Positions 38,351-47,296 of a stretch of 64,000 nt of DNA are shown piece by piece; position 1 is the first letter of the stretch, and the number at the start of each line of letters is the position of its first letter. Source of the DNA: DAISKN01 sp964553925 (GTDB lineage: Bacteria > Acidobacteriota > Vicinamibacteria > Marinacidobacterales > SMYC01). Position numbers and translations under genes: made by a program. Location: positions 1 to 64,000 of the forward strand of contig CAZKNR010000019.1 in NCBI GenBank assembly GCA_964553925.1, given 5' to 3'. The notes under the pieces were generated by a model. That model saw only the letters and a program-made list of their open reading frames with translations. It did no database searches and was not told the origin of the DNA.

Positions 38351-39571
38351 TCACACCACCAGCGGCGCGGGGATGGGCACGATGAACTTGCCACCCACGG
38401 CGCGATATTCGGCTTGCTGGGCCAGGATCTCGTCGGCGAAGTTCCAGGTCAGAAGCAGCACATAGTCCGGCCGATCCGCCAGGAGCCTCGAAGGCGCGTG
38501 GATCGGGAGGTGGTTTCCGGGCATGAAGCGCCCCTGCTTGTGGGGGCTGAGATCGACGACGAAGTCGATGAGAGCGCCGTCGATTCCGGCGTAGTGCAGA
38601 AGCGTGTTCCCTTTGGCGGCGGCCCCGTAGGCAGCGATGCGCTTCCCCTGCGCTTTGAGATCGCAAAGAAGCTCCCGGAGCTCACCTCTCAACTCCGCCG
38701 CACACCGGGCGAAGCGCCGATAGGGCTCGACCTCGGCGACGCCCCATTCCCTCTCTTCATCGAGCATCGCCCGCACCGTCAGGGCTTCTTCCTCCTGGCC
38801 TTCGCGAACCACAGTGACTCGGAGCGAGCCGCCATGGATCGGGATGCGCTCGACGCGCGCGGCCGCGAGCCCGTGACGCCGGTAGAGAACTTCGAGCGCC
38901 GTAAGCGAGTAGTAGAAAAGGTGCTCGTGGTAGATGGTGTCGAACTCGCGATGCGCGAGCAGATCCTGGATGTAAGGCGTCTCCATCACGAACGCACCCC
39001 CGGGTGCGAGGAGAAGCCCGATGGCCTCGACCACTCCGTTGATGTCGGGCACGTGGGCCATTACGTTGTTCGCCAGGATGACGTCGCCCTTCGTCCCCTG
39101 GTCGAGCAGGCGCCGCGCGAGATCGGGGCCGAAGAACTCGCACACCGTGGGGATCCCTCGCTCCTCGGCCACGGCGGCTACGTTCCCGGCCGGCTCGATG
39201 CCAAGTACCGACATTCCCGCCCGCTGAAAGTACTGCAGAAGGTAGCCGTCGTTGCTCGCAATCTCCAGCACCCGGCTGCCGCGGCTGAGCCCCCGGGATT
39301 CGACCAGCGCCCGCGCGCTCGCCTCGGCGTGCCGGAGCATCGTCTCGGACGTAGAGGAGAAGTAGAGGTAGTTCCGAAACATCCGCTCGGGCGGAACGGT
39401 TTCCAAGATCTGAACCAGCGAGCAAGCGGTGCAGATCATGAGCTCCAGCGGGAACGTGGACTCCGGCTCATCGAGCTCGGCCGCCGTGAGCAGGGCGTTC
39501 GCCAGAGGGGTGGTCCCGAGATCGAGCACGGACTCGAGCGGCGCGGCGCCGCAGGAGCGGCAGCCGACCAT
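38351..39571 (-). CDS. Sugar C-methyltransferase (Methyltransf_13/12/14 organisation)
   Basis: A 406-residue enzyme with three parts. The N-terminal zinc domain has CRSCG and CTAC pairs. The SAM domain has VLEIASNDGYLLQYF, ILANNVMAHVPD and METPYIQDLL. The C-terminal domain (about 270-400) has KRIAAYGAAAKGNTLL and ends LTWNFADEIL. This order defines nucleotide-sugar 3-C-methyltransferases such as TylC3 and NovU relatives. The target is probably C-3 of the CDP-4-keto-6-deoxysugar. The start ATG overlaps the dehydratase stop. Confidence 0.9.
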   Translation of the reverse strand: MVGCRSCGAAPLESVLDLGTTPLANALLTAAELDEPESTFPLELMICTACSLVQILETVPPERMFRNYLYFSSTSETMLRHAEASARALVESRGLSRGSRVLEIASNDGYLLQYFQRAGMSVLGIEPAGNVAAVAEERGIPTVCEFFGPDLARRLLDQGTKGDVILANNVMAHVPDINGVVEAIGLLLAPGGAFVMETPYIQDLLAHREFDTIYHEHLFYYSLTALEVLYRRHGLAAARVERIPIHGGSLRVTVVREGQEEEALTVRAMLDEEREWGVAEVEPYRRFARCAAELRGELRELLCDLKAQGKRIAAYGAAAKGNTLLHYAGIDGALIDFVVDLSPHKQGRFMPGNHLPIHAPSRLLADRPDYVLLLTWNFADEILAQQAEYRAVGGKFIVPIPAPLVV

Positions 39572-40554
39572 CAGCGGAACCCCAGGAAGTCGCGGTACCA
39601 GGGAAGCGTCGCCGCGAGCCCCTGCTCGAGATCGTAATGGGCCTTCCACCCCAGCACCGTTCGGGCCCTGGCCGCGCTCAGATGCTGGCTCGGGATCTCG
39701 TTCCGCGCCTGGTTCAGGATCTTGGGCTCGAGCGTGGTCTTGGTCAGCGCCTGGATCAGCGCCACAAGCTCGAGGACGTTCCGCGGCGACTCGGTCGAGA
39801 AGTTGAAGGCCTGACCGGCGACCTCGGGGCGCGTGACCTCTTCCGCCAGCGTCAGGTACGCGCGGACGGTATCGAGGACGTGGAGATAGTCGCGCAAGAA
39901 CTTACCGTCACTGCGGATGACGGGCCGCTCGCCCCGCAGCACCGAGCGAATCGTGCCGGGCACGATGCGGCTCCAGTTGAGATCGCCTCCACCATAGATG
40001 TTGCCGCAGCGCGCGATGGCGACGGGCACGTCATAGGTGTGGTGGTAGCACTGGGCGATCGCCTCCCCGCAGCTCTTCGAGACGTCGTAGGGGTGGCGCG
40101 CCAGAAGCGGCATGTCCTCGGTGTAGGGCAGCTCCGGTTGCTCGCCATAGGCCTTGTCCGACGAGGCGAAGACGACCCGTTTGACGAGCGTTCGATGTTG
40201 GCGGCACGCGTCCAGCAAAAAGTAACTGCCTCGCACGTTGGCTTCGAACGTCGGAATGGGACTGCGCACGGCTGTCCCCACGATGGTCTGAGCACCCAGG
40301 TGGAAGACGGTGTCGACCTCGTGCTCGTTGATCGCGCGCTCGACGCACCCCGGCTCCTCGAGCGCGCCGTTGACGACGCTCACCCGCGTCGCGTCGCCAC
40401 TCCGGAACAGCTCCGAATGCGGATCGGCATCGTGGATCAGGGCCACCACCCGCGCGCCTTTGGCCAGAAGCTCGCGGACCAGCCAGGAGCCGACCATCCC
40501 CGTGGCTCCGGTGACCAGGGCCGCGGAGTCGGCCCAGGACCGCGACGCGTTCAT
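39571..40554 (-). CDS. rfbG: CDP-glucose 4,6-dehydratase
   Basis: A 327-residue extended SDR. The NAD-binding TGATGMVGSWL, catalytic FASSDKAYG (Asp/Lys in place of Thr-Asp-Glu of RmlB) and YDVSK are typical of RfbG, and the C-terminal KSxxxLGW-like part is present. It converts CDP-glucose to CDP-4-keto-6-deoxyglucose. The start at 40554 has a textbook GGAGGTG eight bases upstream. Its partner rfbF is at 31254 on the other strand. Confidence 0.93.
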   Translation of the reverse strand: MNASRSWADSAALVTGATGMVGSWLVRELLAKGARVVALIHDADPHSELFRSGDATRVSVVNGALEEPGCVERAINEHEVDTVFHLGAQTIVGTAVRSPIPTFEANVRGSYFLLDACRQHRTLVKRVVFASSDKAYGEQPELPYTEDMPLLARHPYDVSKSCGEAIAQCYHHTYDVPVAIARCGNIYGGGDLNWSRIVPGTIRSVLRGERPVIRSDGKFLRDYLHVLDTVRAYLTLAEEVTRPEVAGQAFNFSTESPRNVLELVALIQALTKTTLEPKILNQARNEIPSQHLSAARARTVLGWKAHYDLEQGLAATLPWYRDFLGFR

Positions 40555-40605
40555 CGCGCAGTCACCTCCTCGAGCCAAGCGCTTTTTCGTGGAATCAACC
40601 TGGTT

Positions 40606-41847
40606 TCAGTTTCGCACACTTTCCGCCGCATGCGAGCCCCGGCGTCGGTGGATTCCATCGGCCACGAACAGGAAATAGAACATCATCACCTGGGTCCTCT
40701 GCCGATAGGCCGTCCCGGCGTTGCCGAGGAAGGCGCTGTAAGCGAGCGTCAAAGCCGTGGTGAAGACCAGAATGGGCATGGTCTCGCGGAGTCTGCGATA
40801 AGCGTAGAAGATCCCGCGGAGGAGAGCCGGGACCAGCGCGTACCACATCAACACGTCAGGGAGAGCCATAGCCTGGCGCATGTTCGCGATGGTCCAGGGG
40901 AAAGGGGCAAAGAGGATGTGGGCCACGCCAACCGGAAGCACGGTGAGGATGCCGCCGACGGTGGACACATCGGCGGTGGTGGCGAAACCGCTTCCCGCGC
41001 GCGCCAGGTCCACGCGCGAGGTGTTGAGGAGCTGCAGGTCCAGGAATTGGCTGTTCATGAGGATTTCCTGACCCACGGGGGTGTACAAGAAAAGAGTAAT
41101 CAAGCCGGCCAGGAGCGCGATCTGGGTTGCGAAACCGAGCACCATTCCGCGGCGATGGGGCATCAGCGTTCCCGCCAGGGTGGCGGCGGCGATGGCGTAG
41201 AAGATGTAGAACCGGAGAAAAACCAGCGCCGCGGCGGTCGCAAGATAAACGGTCACCCAGTAGGCGCTCATCCGAAGCCTGAGACGAAACACCGCGAGAA
41301 TGTTGAGGGCGATGGCGAGCATCACCATCGGATCCTTGTAGAGAGCTGCGGACCAGAAAATCATCTGCGGGAAGAAGGCGGTCAGCAGCATCGCGGTCGT
41401 CGCGACGCGTCGGTTATAGAGCAATAGTCCCAGCTCCAGGATCACGATGGGCGTCAGAGCTCCGATGATGCCGTTCAGGAATTGAACGAGGATGACGTTC
41501 CTTCCGAAGAGGTAGTAGACGCCGGCGACGAAGTAGATAAACCCTCGATTCACCTTGCCCTCGACCGTCGCGGTCCAGGAGTTTATGGACGTTCCGTGGG
41601 ACCAGCTGTCGGCTACCGCCGCCCCGAAGAAGTCGTACGTCTCCGAGTCGCCCCAGAGAGTGAGGCTGAAATGACCCTCCGAGTGGTTCATCCACATGTA
41701 CATCGCAAGGGTGTAACGAAGTAGCACCGTTCCGGTGTAAGCCAAGGCGACGAAACGATACAGCTCCGGGTCGTAGCGCTTCTGAAGGAAGAGAAGGATC
41801 AGAAGGTTCAGGATCATCGCGACGGCGATGGCGACGATCAGGTGCAT
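40606..41847 (-). CDS. Polytopic membrane protein, probable polysaccharide polymerase or GT-C-type enzyme
   Basis: A 413-residue protein with about 10-11 hydrophobic segments. The first periplasmic loop contains WGDSETYDFFGAAVADSW, an acidic motif reminiscent of GT-C glycosyltransferases and some polysaccharide polymerases. No closer family was recognised. As the first gene of the operon carrying flippase and glycosyltransferases, Wzy is its most likely role. A strong sigma-54 element lies 68 bp upstream. Confidence 0.7.
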   Translation of the reverse strand: MHLIVAIAVAMILNLLILLFLQKRYDPELYRFVALAYTGTVLLRYTLAMYMWMNHSEGHFSLTLWGDSETYDFFGAAVADSWSHGTSINSWTATVEGKVNRGFIYFVAGVYYLFGRNVILVQFLNGIIGALTPIVILELGLLLYNRRVATTAMLLTAFFPQMIFWSAALYKDPMVMLAIALNILAVFRLRLRMSAYWVTVYLATAAALVFLRFYIFYAIAAATLAGTLMPHRRGMVLGFATQIALLAGLITLFLYTPVGQEILMNSQFLDLQLLNTSRVDLARAGSGFATTADVSTVGGILTVLPVGVAHILFAPFPWTIANMRQAMALPDVLMWYALVPALLRGIFYAYRRLRETMPILVFTTALTLAYSAFLGNAGTAYRQRTQVMMFYFLFVADGIHRRRGSHAAESVRN

Positions 41848-41914
41848 AGGAATCGGTCGGGAAAGCGAGAGCGAGGTGCCGGGCTCATGTTCAGAGGCGC
41901 AACATGGTCATAGC

Positions 41915-41930
41915 AGCAATGATCGTGCCA
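41915..41930 (-). promoter_or_regulatory. Sigma-54 promoter for the 41847-32032 operon
   Basis: On the minus strand the sequence is TGGCACGATCATTGCT, a full match to the -24/-12 consensus TGGCACG(R)NNNTTGC(W) with correct GG-GC spacing. It faces the first gene of a ten-gene polysaccharide operon and would give a ~57-nt leader. Confidence 0.8.
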
Positions 41931-42023
41931 GCGCTTGCTCTTCGAGCCTCGCGCGCCAGCCGCAGGTTTTTGTATCGCCGGGCGACGGAACGCGACCGGC
42001 GAGCGCGGGTTGTTTTCGACACA

Positions 42024-42035
42024 TCCCCGTGGGTG
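42024..42035. promoter_or_regulatory. Candidate activator-binding motif, copy 1
   Basis: TCCCCGTGGGTG lies between two divergent sigma-54 promoters. The identical 12-mer occurs at 47297-47308, and related CCCGTGG or CGGTGGGTG sequences occur near 57298 and 58743, the latter on the minus strand. It is a candidate enhancer site. Confidence 0.35.
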
Positions 42036-42116
42036 TTTCCCATCGGTAGAGTCGCCCCTCCCAACGGAGGGCGTCGACAGTCGCCGCAAATCCTTGTCGC
42101 GACTGGCCGGGCCGCT

Positions 42117-42132
42117 TGGCACGACGGTTGCT
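42117..42132 (+). promoter_or_regulatory. Sigma-54 promoter for the 42146 operon
   Basis: TGGCACGACGGTTGCT is a full -24/-12 match. The expected transcription start (~42143) is almost at the ATG at 42146. Either the transcript is nearly leaderless or translation starts at the GTG at 42176, which has GGAG nine bases upstream. Confidence 0.78.
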
Positions 42133-42145
42133 ATCGCAGAATCCA

Positions 42146-43453
42146 ATGCGCGGTGTCCGTCCGGAGCGAATCCATGTGCTCTACGTGACTTACGACGGAC
42201 TCCTCGAACCGCTCGGCCGCTCGCAGGTGGTGAGCTACCTCTTGGAGTCGCCGCGAGGGGATCTCGACATCAGCGTCGTCTCGTTCGAGAGGCGCGAGGA
42301 TCTCAGAGACGAACGGAAGAGGAGCCTGCTCCAGGCGGAGCTCAGCCGGTGCGGAGTGTCGTGGGCTCCGCTCGTCCGGCATCGCACGCTCCCTGTTGCC
42401 GGAGTGGCGTGGGACGTGCTGCGCGGGATACGGGCGTCGCTTTCCGTCGCGCACGTACAGCAAACCAGCATCGTGCACGCCAGGAGCTACGTCGCCGGTC
42501 TCATGGGGCTAGCCGTCAAGACGCTCACCCGAGCCCGATTGGTCTTCGACATGCGCGGGTTCTGGCCGGAGGAGCGTGTGGAGTTAGGTCGCTTCCAACC
42601 GCAGGGCCTTTGTTACAGCGCGGCGAAGCTCCTGGAGAAACGCCTCCTCGCCGCCGCCGATCACGTCGTGGTGCTGACCGAGAGCGCCAAGGCCATACTT
42701 CGCGAGCAGGAGGCGAAAGAACGACTTCTCTCCGCCGACATCCGCGAGGCTCCAATCAGCGTCGTCCCCTGCTCGGTCGACCTCGACCGCTACCGCCCGT
42801 TTCCACGCGACCAAGAGCTCGCGCGAAGCCACGGTCTCGAATCCTCCGTGGTCATCGGCAACATCGGCGCGTTCAATCGTCGCTACCTCGCGCTCGAGAT
42901 GTTCCGCTTCGCTTTCCACGTGAAGGCCCACCGGCCCGACGTGCGGTTCGTCTACCTCACGGACGAGAGTCCCGATGCCGTCCGGAGAGTCGCGGGCGAC
43001 GCCGGGTTCGACCAAGGGGACCTTCTCATCCTTCGCGCCGAACCGGAGGACGTTCCTCGCTGGCTCTCGCTCTTCCGCCTCGGGGTCTTCTTTCTCCGCC
43101 CGAGCTACGCCGCCAAGGCCTCGAGCTTCGCCAAGCTCGGAGAGTTCCTCGCCGCCGGGGTTCCCGTGGTCACCAATACCGGTGTGGGCGACGTCGATCG
43201 GATCCTCTCCGACCGCTGCGGGCTCGTGCTTCCGGGGCTCACCGATCGCGATCTGTCGGCCTTCGCCAAGAAGGCGCTGCCACTCCTCGAAGGGGACGGC
43301 GTGCCCGAACAGGTGCGCCGCCAATGTCGCGCCGCCGCGGCGGAGAACTTCTCGCTCACCGATGGCGCGCGGCGCTACCGGGCCATATACGAGTCGCTCG
43401 CCTCGAGCCCCAGGCACGAGGAAGAGGCGGAGATCGCCGCCGAGGTGGGATAA
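42146..43453 (+). CDS. Glycosyltransferase family 4
   Basis: About 425-435 residues of GT-B fold. The N-terminus HVLYVTYDGLLEPLGRSQV resembles the glycosyltransferase at 28929. The donor domain has VIGNIGAFNRRYLALEMF and FLRPSYAAKASSFAKLGEFL with the conserved Lys/Glu region. The start is either ATG 42146 or GTG 42176; the promoter position and the ribosome-binding site favour the latter. It is the first gene of the plus-strand operon that continues with the amidotransferase and carbamoyltransferase. Confidence 0.85.
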   Translation: MRGVRPERIHVLYVTYDGLLEPLGRSQVVSYLLESPRGDLDISVVSFERREDLRDERKRSLLQAELSRCGVSWAPLVRHRTLPVAGVAWDVLRGIRASLSVAHVQQTSIVHARSYVAGLMGLAVKTLTRARLVFDMRGFWPEERVELGRFQPQGLCYSAAKLLEKRLLAAADHVVVLTESAKAILREQEAKERLLSADIREAPISVVPCSVDLDRYRPFPRDQELARSHGLESSVVIGNIGAFNRRYLALEMFRFAFHVKAHRPDVRFVYLTDESPDAVRRVAGDAGFDQGDLLILRAEPEDVPRWLSLFRLGVFFLRPSYAAKASSFAKLGEFLAAGVPVVTNTGVGDVDRILSDRCGLVLPGLTDRDLSAFAKKALPLLEGDGVPEQVRRQCRAAAAENFSLTDGARRYRAIYESLASSPRHEEEAEIAAEVG

Positions 43454-43458
43454 GCGCG

Positions 43459-45327
43459 ATGTGCGGCATCGTGGGCGCGCTCGACTTCGGCGGCTCGGCG
43501 ACCGACCGCGAGACCCTCCAGTCGATGACCAACGCCCTTTCCCATCGAGGCCCCGACGGCGAAGGAATCGAGGTTTCGGGAGAAATAGGGCTGGGACACC
43601 GAAGACTTCGCGTCATCGACCTGTCGACGAGAGCGGATCAGCCGCTGTGGAACCAGCGCCGGGATCTCGCCATCGTGTTCAACGGCGAGATCTACAACTT
43701 CCGCGAGCTCCGGCGCGATCTCGTCGCCGAAGGCGCGACGTTCCGCACCTGGAGCGACACCGAGGTGGTTCTGGAGCTCTACGCCCGTGAAGGCGAAGGC
43801 GCCGTTCGCCGCCTCGACGGCATGTTCGCGTTCGCGATCTGGGACAAGCGCCGCAAGCGATTGTTCCTCGCCCGTGACCGGAGCGGGAAGAAGCCCCTCT
43901 ATTTTTATGACGACGGTCGCCGCTTCCTTTTCTCTTCCGAGATCAAAGCCATCCTGCGGCATCCGGCCGTCTCTCTCGAGCCGAACTTCGAGGCGCTTCC
44001 GTTCTATCTGACCTACGGATACTTCCCTCAGCCGCTCACCCCCTACAAGAACGTGACCGCTCTCGCTCCCGCTTCATGGATGGTCATCAACACCTCGGGG
44101 GGCCGAAGTGCGGCGCAGCGGTACTGGACACCGCCCTCGGAAGCTAACGGCATCCGGCGCCTCCCCGAGGCGGCAGAGCGGCTTTCGCCTCTCGTCCGGG
44201 ACGCCGTTCGGAAGCGGCTCGTCTCCGACGTCCCCTTGGGGGCTTTCCTGAGCGGGGGGCTAGACTCGACGGTCGTGGTCGGGCTCATGAGCGAGCTGAC
44301 GTCCCGGCCGGTGAAAACTTTCAGCATCGGTTTCGAGGACGAGCCCGCGTATGACGAGCTCGGTTTCGCCGAAGAAGCGGCGCGGCAGTTCGAGTGCGAT
44401 CACACGAGCTTTCGGGTCCAGGCTCCCGAGCCGGAGCTGATGGAGACTCTGGTCCGGCATCACGATGGCCCCTTCGGCGATTCGTCCGCCATTCCCACCT
44501 ACATCGTCTCTCGCCTGGCGCGCGCGGAGGTCACCGTCGTTCTCAACGGCGACGGTGGAGACGAGCTCTTTTGCGGCTATTCCCGGCTCGCCGCCGCCGC
44601 AATCAGCGAGCGCATCCCGGAGCCACTCCGGCGAATGGCCGCTTTCGGAGGACGTCTTCTTCCCGGTCCTCGCTCCCACGCGGGAACTCTCCGCCGGGTG
44701 CGACAGTTCCTTCTGACTTCGGCGCATCCTTTGAGAGAACGCATCCAGGCCTGGTGCAGTTTCTTCCGTCCCGAGGAAGTCCAGGAGCTCTTGCGACACC
44801 CTTCGACCGCGAACCCCGGAGCGCACTTCGAAGAGGTCCTGGGTGAGGTCGAAGGCAAGAGTCCCCTCGCACGGCTCCTCTATTTGAACTATCGCACGTA
44901 CCTTCCCGAGGACCTGCTGGTAAAGATGGATAGGATGACCATGGCTCACGGGCTCGAGGCGCGCTCGCCGCTCCTCGACACCGCGCTCACCGAGTTCGCG
45001 GGATCGCTTCCCGATTCACTCAAGCTCCGCGGGCTCACTACCAAGCGGGTGCTCCGCGAGACCTTTCGCCACCTGGTCCCGCCGTCGATCTTGAGCCGGA
45101 AAAAGATGGGCTTCGGGGTGCCGCTCGGTCGCTGGTTCCGGACCCAGATGAGGCCGCTCGTCGAAGATCACCTCGTCTCCCAGGACTCTCCCCTGTTCGA
45201 CCACCTTCGCCGCGACCCCGTGGAGCGGCTCGTGCGCGAGCACCTGGAAGGCACACGCGACCACGGACAGAAGCTCTTCTGCCTGGTCACGCTCTCGATA
45301 TGGCTTCGGGGCTTGTCCCGGGGCTGA
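43459..45327 (+). CDS. Asparagine synthase (glutamine-hydrolysing) family amidotransferase
   Basis: A 622-residue class II amidotransferase. The processed N-terminal Cys (MCGIVG) and FNGEIYN form the glutaminase site. The synthetase half has the ATP-pyrophosphatase loop FLSGGLDSTVV near residue 262 and VKMDRMTMAHGLEARSPLLD. In polysaccharide loci such AsnB-like enzymes usually amidate a sugar carboxylate or modify an acyl group rather than make asparagine. The context supports that but the substrate is unknown. Confidence 0.9.
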   Translation: MCGIVGALDFGGSATDRETLQSMTNALSHRGPDGEGIEVSGEIGLGHRRLRVIDLSTRADQPLWNQRRDLAIVFNGEIYNFRELRRDLVAEGATFRTWSDTEVVLELYAREGEGAVRRLDGMFAFAIWDKRRKRLFLARDRSGKKPLYFYDDGRRFLFSSEIKAILRHPAVSLEPNFEALPFYLTYGYFPQPLTPYKNVTALAPASWMVINTSGGRSAAQRYWTPPSEANGIRRLPEAAERLSPLVRDAVRKRLVSDVPLGAFLSGGLDSTVVVGLMSELTSRPVKTFSIGFEDEPAYDELGFAEEAARQFECDHTSFRVQAPEPELMETLVRHHDGPFGDSSAIPTYIVSRLARAEVTVVLNGDGGDELFCGYSRLAAAAISERIPEPLRRMAAFGGRLLPGPRSHAGTLRRVRQFLLTSAHPLRERIQAWCSFFRPEEVQELLRHPSTANPGAHFEEVLGEVEGKSPLARLLYLNYRTYLPEDLLVKMDRMTMAHGLEARSPLLDTALTEFAGSLPDSLKLRGLTTKRVLRETFRHLVPPSILSRKKMGFGVPLGRWFRTQMRPLVEDHLVSQDSPLFDHLRRDPVERLVREHLEGTRDHGQKLFCLVTLSIWLRGLSRG

Positions 45328-45346
45328 TCAGAAGGACACCCACACC

Positions 45347-47068
45347 ATGTACGTGCTCGGTCTCACTACCATGGGGGAAGCCGCCGCTGCTTTGTTCTGG
45401 AACGGCGAGCTGGTCCATGCCGTCGAGGAAGAGCGCTTCTCCCGGAAGAAGCACCACGTCGGCTTTCCGTTCGAGGCGGTCTCGTCCTGCCTCGCGAGTG
45501 CCGGAATCACGCTCGCCGACGTCGATCATTTCGCCCACTACTGGCGGCCCTGGATGCTGGGGCATCGGATCGGGCACACCATTCCGATTCTCCTGAAGAG
45601 CCCGCGGCTCTTTCAGGCCCGAGCCAAGCGGGGGGCGCAGCAGCTCGGCGGCCATTACCGCCGCATGTTCCAGCTTCGCTCGATCCTCACCGAGGCTTTC
45701 GGAAAGAACTCGGGGGCGCTGCACTACGTGGAGCATCACCTGGGCCACGCCGCGAGCGCCTACTACGCGTCTCCCTTCGAGCGGGCCGCGATCCTCACCC
45801 TCGACGGCGCGGGAGAGAGCACCACCACGATGTTGAGCCTGGGAGAGGGCAACCGCATCCGCGTTCTCGAACGGATCAAGCTCCCTCACTCCCTCGGGCA
45901 GTTCTACTCCGCGGCGACGAACTTCCTCGGGTTCGACATGTTCGAAGGGGATGAGTACAAGGTGATGGGGATGGCCGCCTATGGCGAGCCCCGGTTCTGC
46001 GATTTCCTCCGGGAGAACGTGCTTCGGACGAACGGCGGCGCGGGCTTCAAGCTCGACATCACCTACCTCGACCATCACCTGGCGAAGCATCACATCTATA
46101 CCGAAAAGATCCAGGAAGTATTCGGGCCGCCGCGGCGTCCGGACGAGGAGATCGAGGAGCGCCACTACGACGTCGCCGCGAGCGTTCAACGGGCGCTCGA
46201 GGAGACCGTGCTCCATCTCGTGCGGGAGCTCGCGCGGGTGACGGGCGAGAAACGGCTCTGTCTCGCGGGCGGGGTCGCTCTCAACTCGGTGATGAACGGC
46301 CGAATCCTGCGGGAGAGCCCGTTCGAGGAGGTCTTCATCCAGCCGGCGGCGAACGACGCCGGAGGCGCTCTCGGCTCGGCGCTCTACGTGCAGCACCATC
46401 GTTTCAACGAGCCCCGGCGCTATCACATGTCGAACGCCTACCTCGGCCCGAGCTTCAGCCCGGAGCGGTGCCGGAGCGCCGCGCGAGCGGCCGGCCTCGA
46501 GTTCGAGGAGAGCGACAAAAAGAGGCTTCCCTCACGGGCGGCGAACGCTCTCGCGTCCGGAAAGATCCTCGCCTGGTTCCAGGGACGGATGGAATGGGGC
46601 CCAAGAGCTCTCGGCCACCGGAGCTTTCTCGCCGACCCGCGGAACCCGAAGATGAAGGAGATCCTGAACGACCGCATCAAGCTCCGCGAGCCGTTTCGTC
46701 CCTTCGCGCCCTCGATGCTGGAGGAAGCGGCCCCAAGGTACTTCGGATCGTCTCTCTCTTCCCCCTACATGCTCCTCGTTCTGCCCGTCATCCCCGAAAG
46801 GCGCGGGGAGATTCCGGCCGTAGTGCACGTCGACGGAACGGCTCGGCCCCAGACGGTATCGCGGACCGAGGAGCCGCTCTACTGGGAGCTCATCCACGAG
46901 TTCGAGAACGCGACCGGAGTTCCCGTAGTCCTGAACACGTCCTTCAACATCCAGGAGCCCATCGTCTGCACCCCGGAAGAGGCGGTGGCGACCTTCCTTC
47001 GCAGCAGTGCCGACAGCCTCGTCCTCGAGGACATCTGGGTCGACAATCCAAAGAGCCCCAATCCCTAG
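45347..47068 (+). CDS. O-carbamoyltransferase (NodU/CmcH/TobZ family)
   Basis: A 573-residue enzyme that uses carbamoyl phosphate and ATP to carbamoylate a hydroxyl, here probably on a sugar. The N-terminal Kae1/TsaD-like domain has MYVLGLTTMGEAAAAL, the metal-binding HHLGHAASAYY and LDGAGE. The C-terminal domain has the diagnostic GRMEWGPRALGHRSFLADPR and FRPFAPSML. The start has AGAAGGA upstream. It follows the amidotransferase by 19 bp and is probably cotranscribed. Confidence 0.93.
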   Translation: MYVLGLTTMGEAAAALFWNGELVHAVEEERFSRKKHHVGFPFEAVSSCLASAGITLADVDHFAHYWRPWMLGHRIGHTIPILLKSPRLFQARAKRGAQQLGGHYRRMFQLRSILTEAFGKNSGALHYVEHHLGHAASAYYASPFERAAILTLDGAGESTTTMLSLGEGNRIRVLERIKLPHSLGQFYSAATNFLGFDMFEGDEYKVMGMAAYGEPRFCDFLRENVLRTNGGAGFKLDITYLDHHLAKHHIYTEKIQEVFGPPRRPDEEIEERHYDVAASVQRALEETVLHLVRELARVTGEKRLCLAGGVALNSVMNGRILRESPFEEVFIQPAANDAGGALGSALYVQHHRFNEPRRYHMSNAYLGPSFSPERCRSAARAAGLEFEESDKKRLPSRAANALASGKILAWFQGRMEWGPRALGHRSFLADPRNPKMKEILNDRIKLREPFRPFAPSMLEEAAPRYFGSSLSSPYMLLVLPVIPERRGEIPAVVHVDGTARPQTVSRTEEPLYWELIHEFENATGVPVVLNTSFNIQEPIVCTPEEAVATFLRSSADSLVLEDIWVDNPKSPNP

Positions 47069-47083
47069 AACGATTTACGCCCC

Positions 47084-47099
47084 TGGAACGGTTTCTGCT
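47084..47099 (+). promoter_or_regulatory. Weak sigma-54-like element
   Basis: TGGAACGGTTTCTGCT keeps the essential GG and GC with correct spacing but departs from consensus at two positions. It lies 420 bp before the next gene, so its use is doubtful. Confidence 0.3.
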
Positions 47100-47173
47100 T
47101 AGGGACCTCGGTGTACAGGACAGTAACGTCTCGAAGAAACCCATGCACGGCCAATCCCCGACGTTGATCGAGC

Positions 47174-47192
47174 TTGTCGGCGCCGCCGACAA
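47174..47192. repeat. 19-bp palindrome, operator or attenuator candidate
   Basis: TTGTCGGCG and CGCCGACAA flank a single C with no mismatch. No T-run follows, so a protein-binding site is more likely than a rho-independent terminator. Confidence 0.5.
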
Positions 47193-47296
47193 CCTCGCTA
47201 AACCCTTGTCTACACTAGGGAAAGTCACCATACGGATGGACTTGGCTAGACTCCCCTTCGATTTCACCGCGCTCGTAGGCGACGCGGGCCGGAAGG

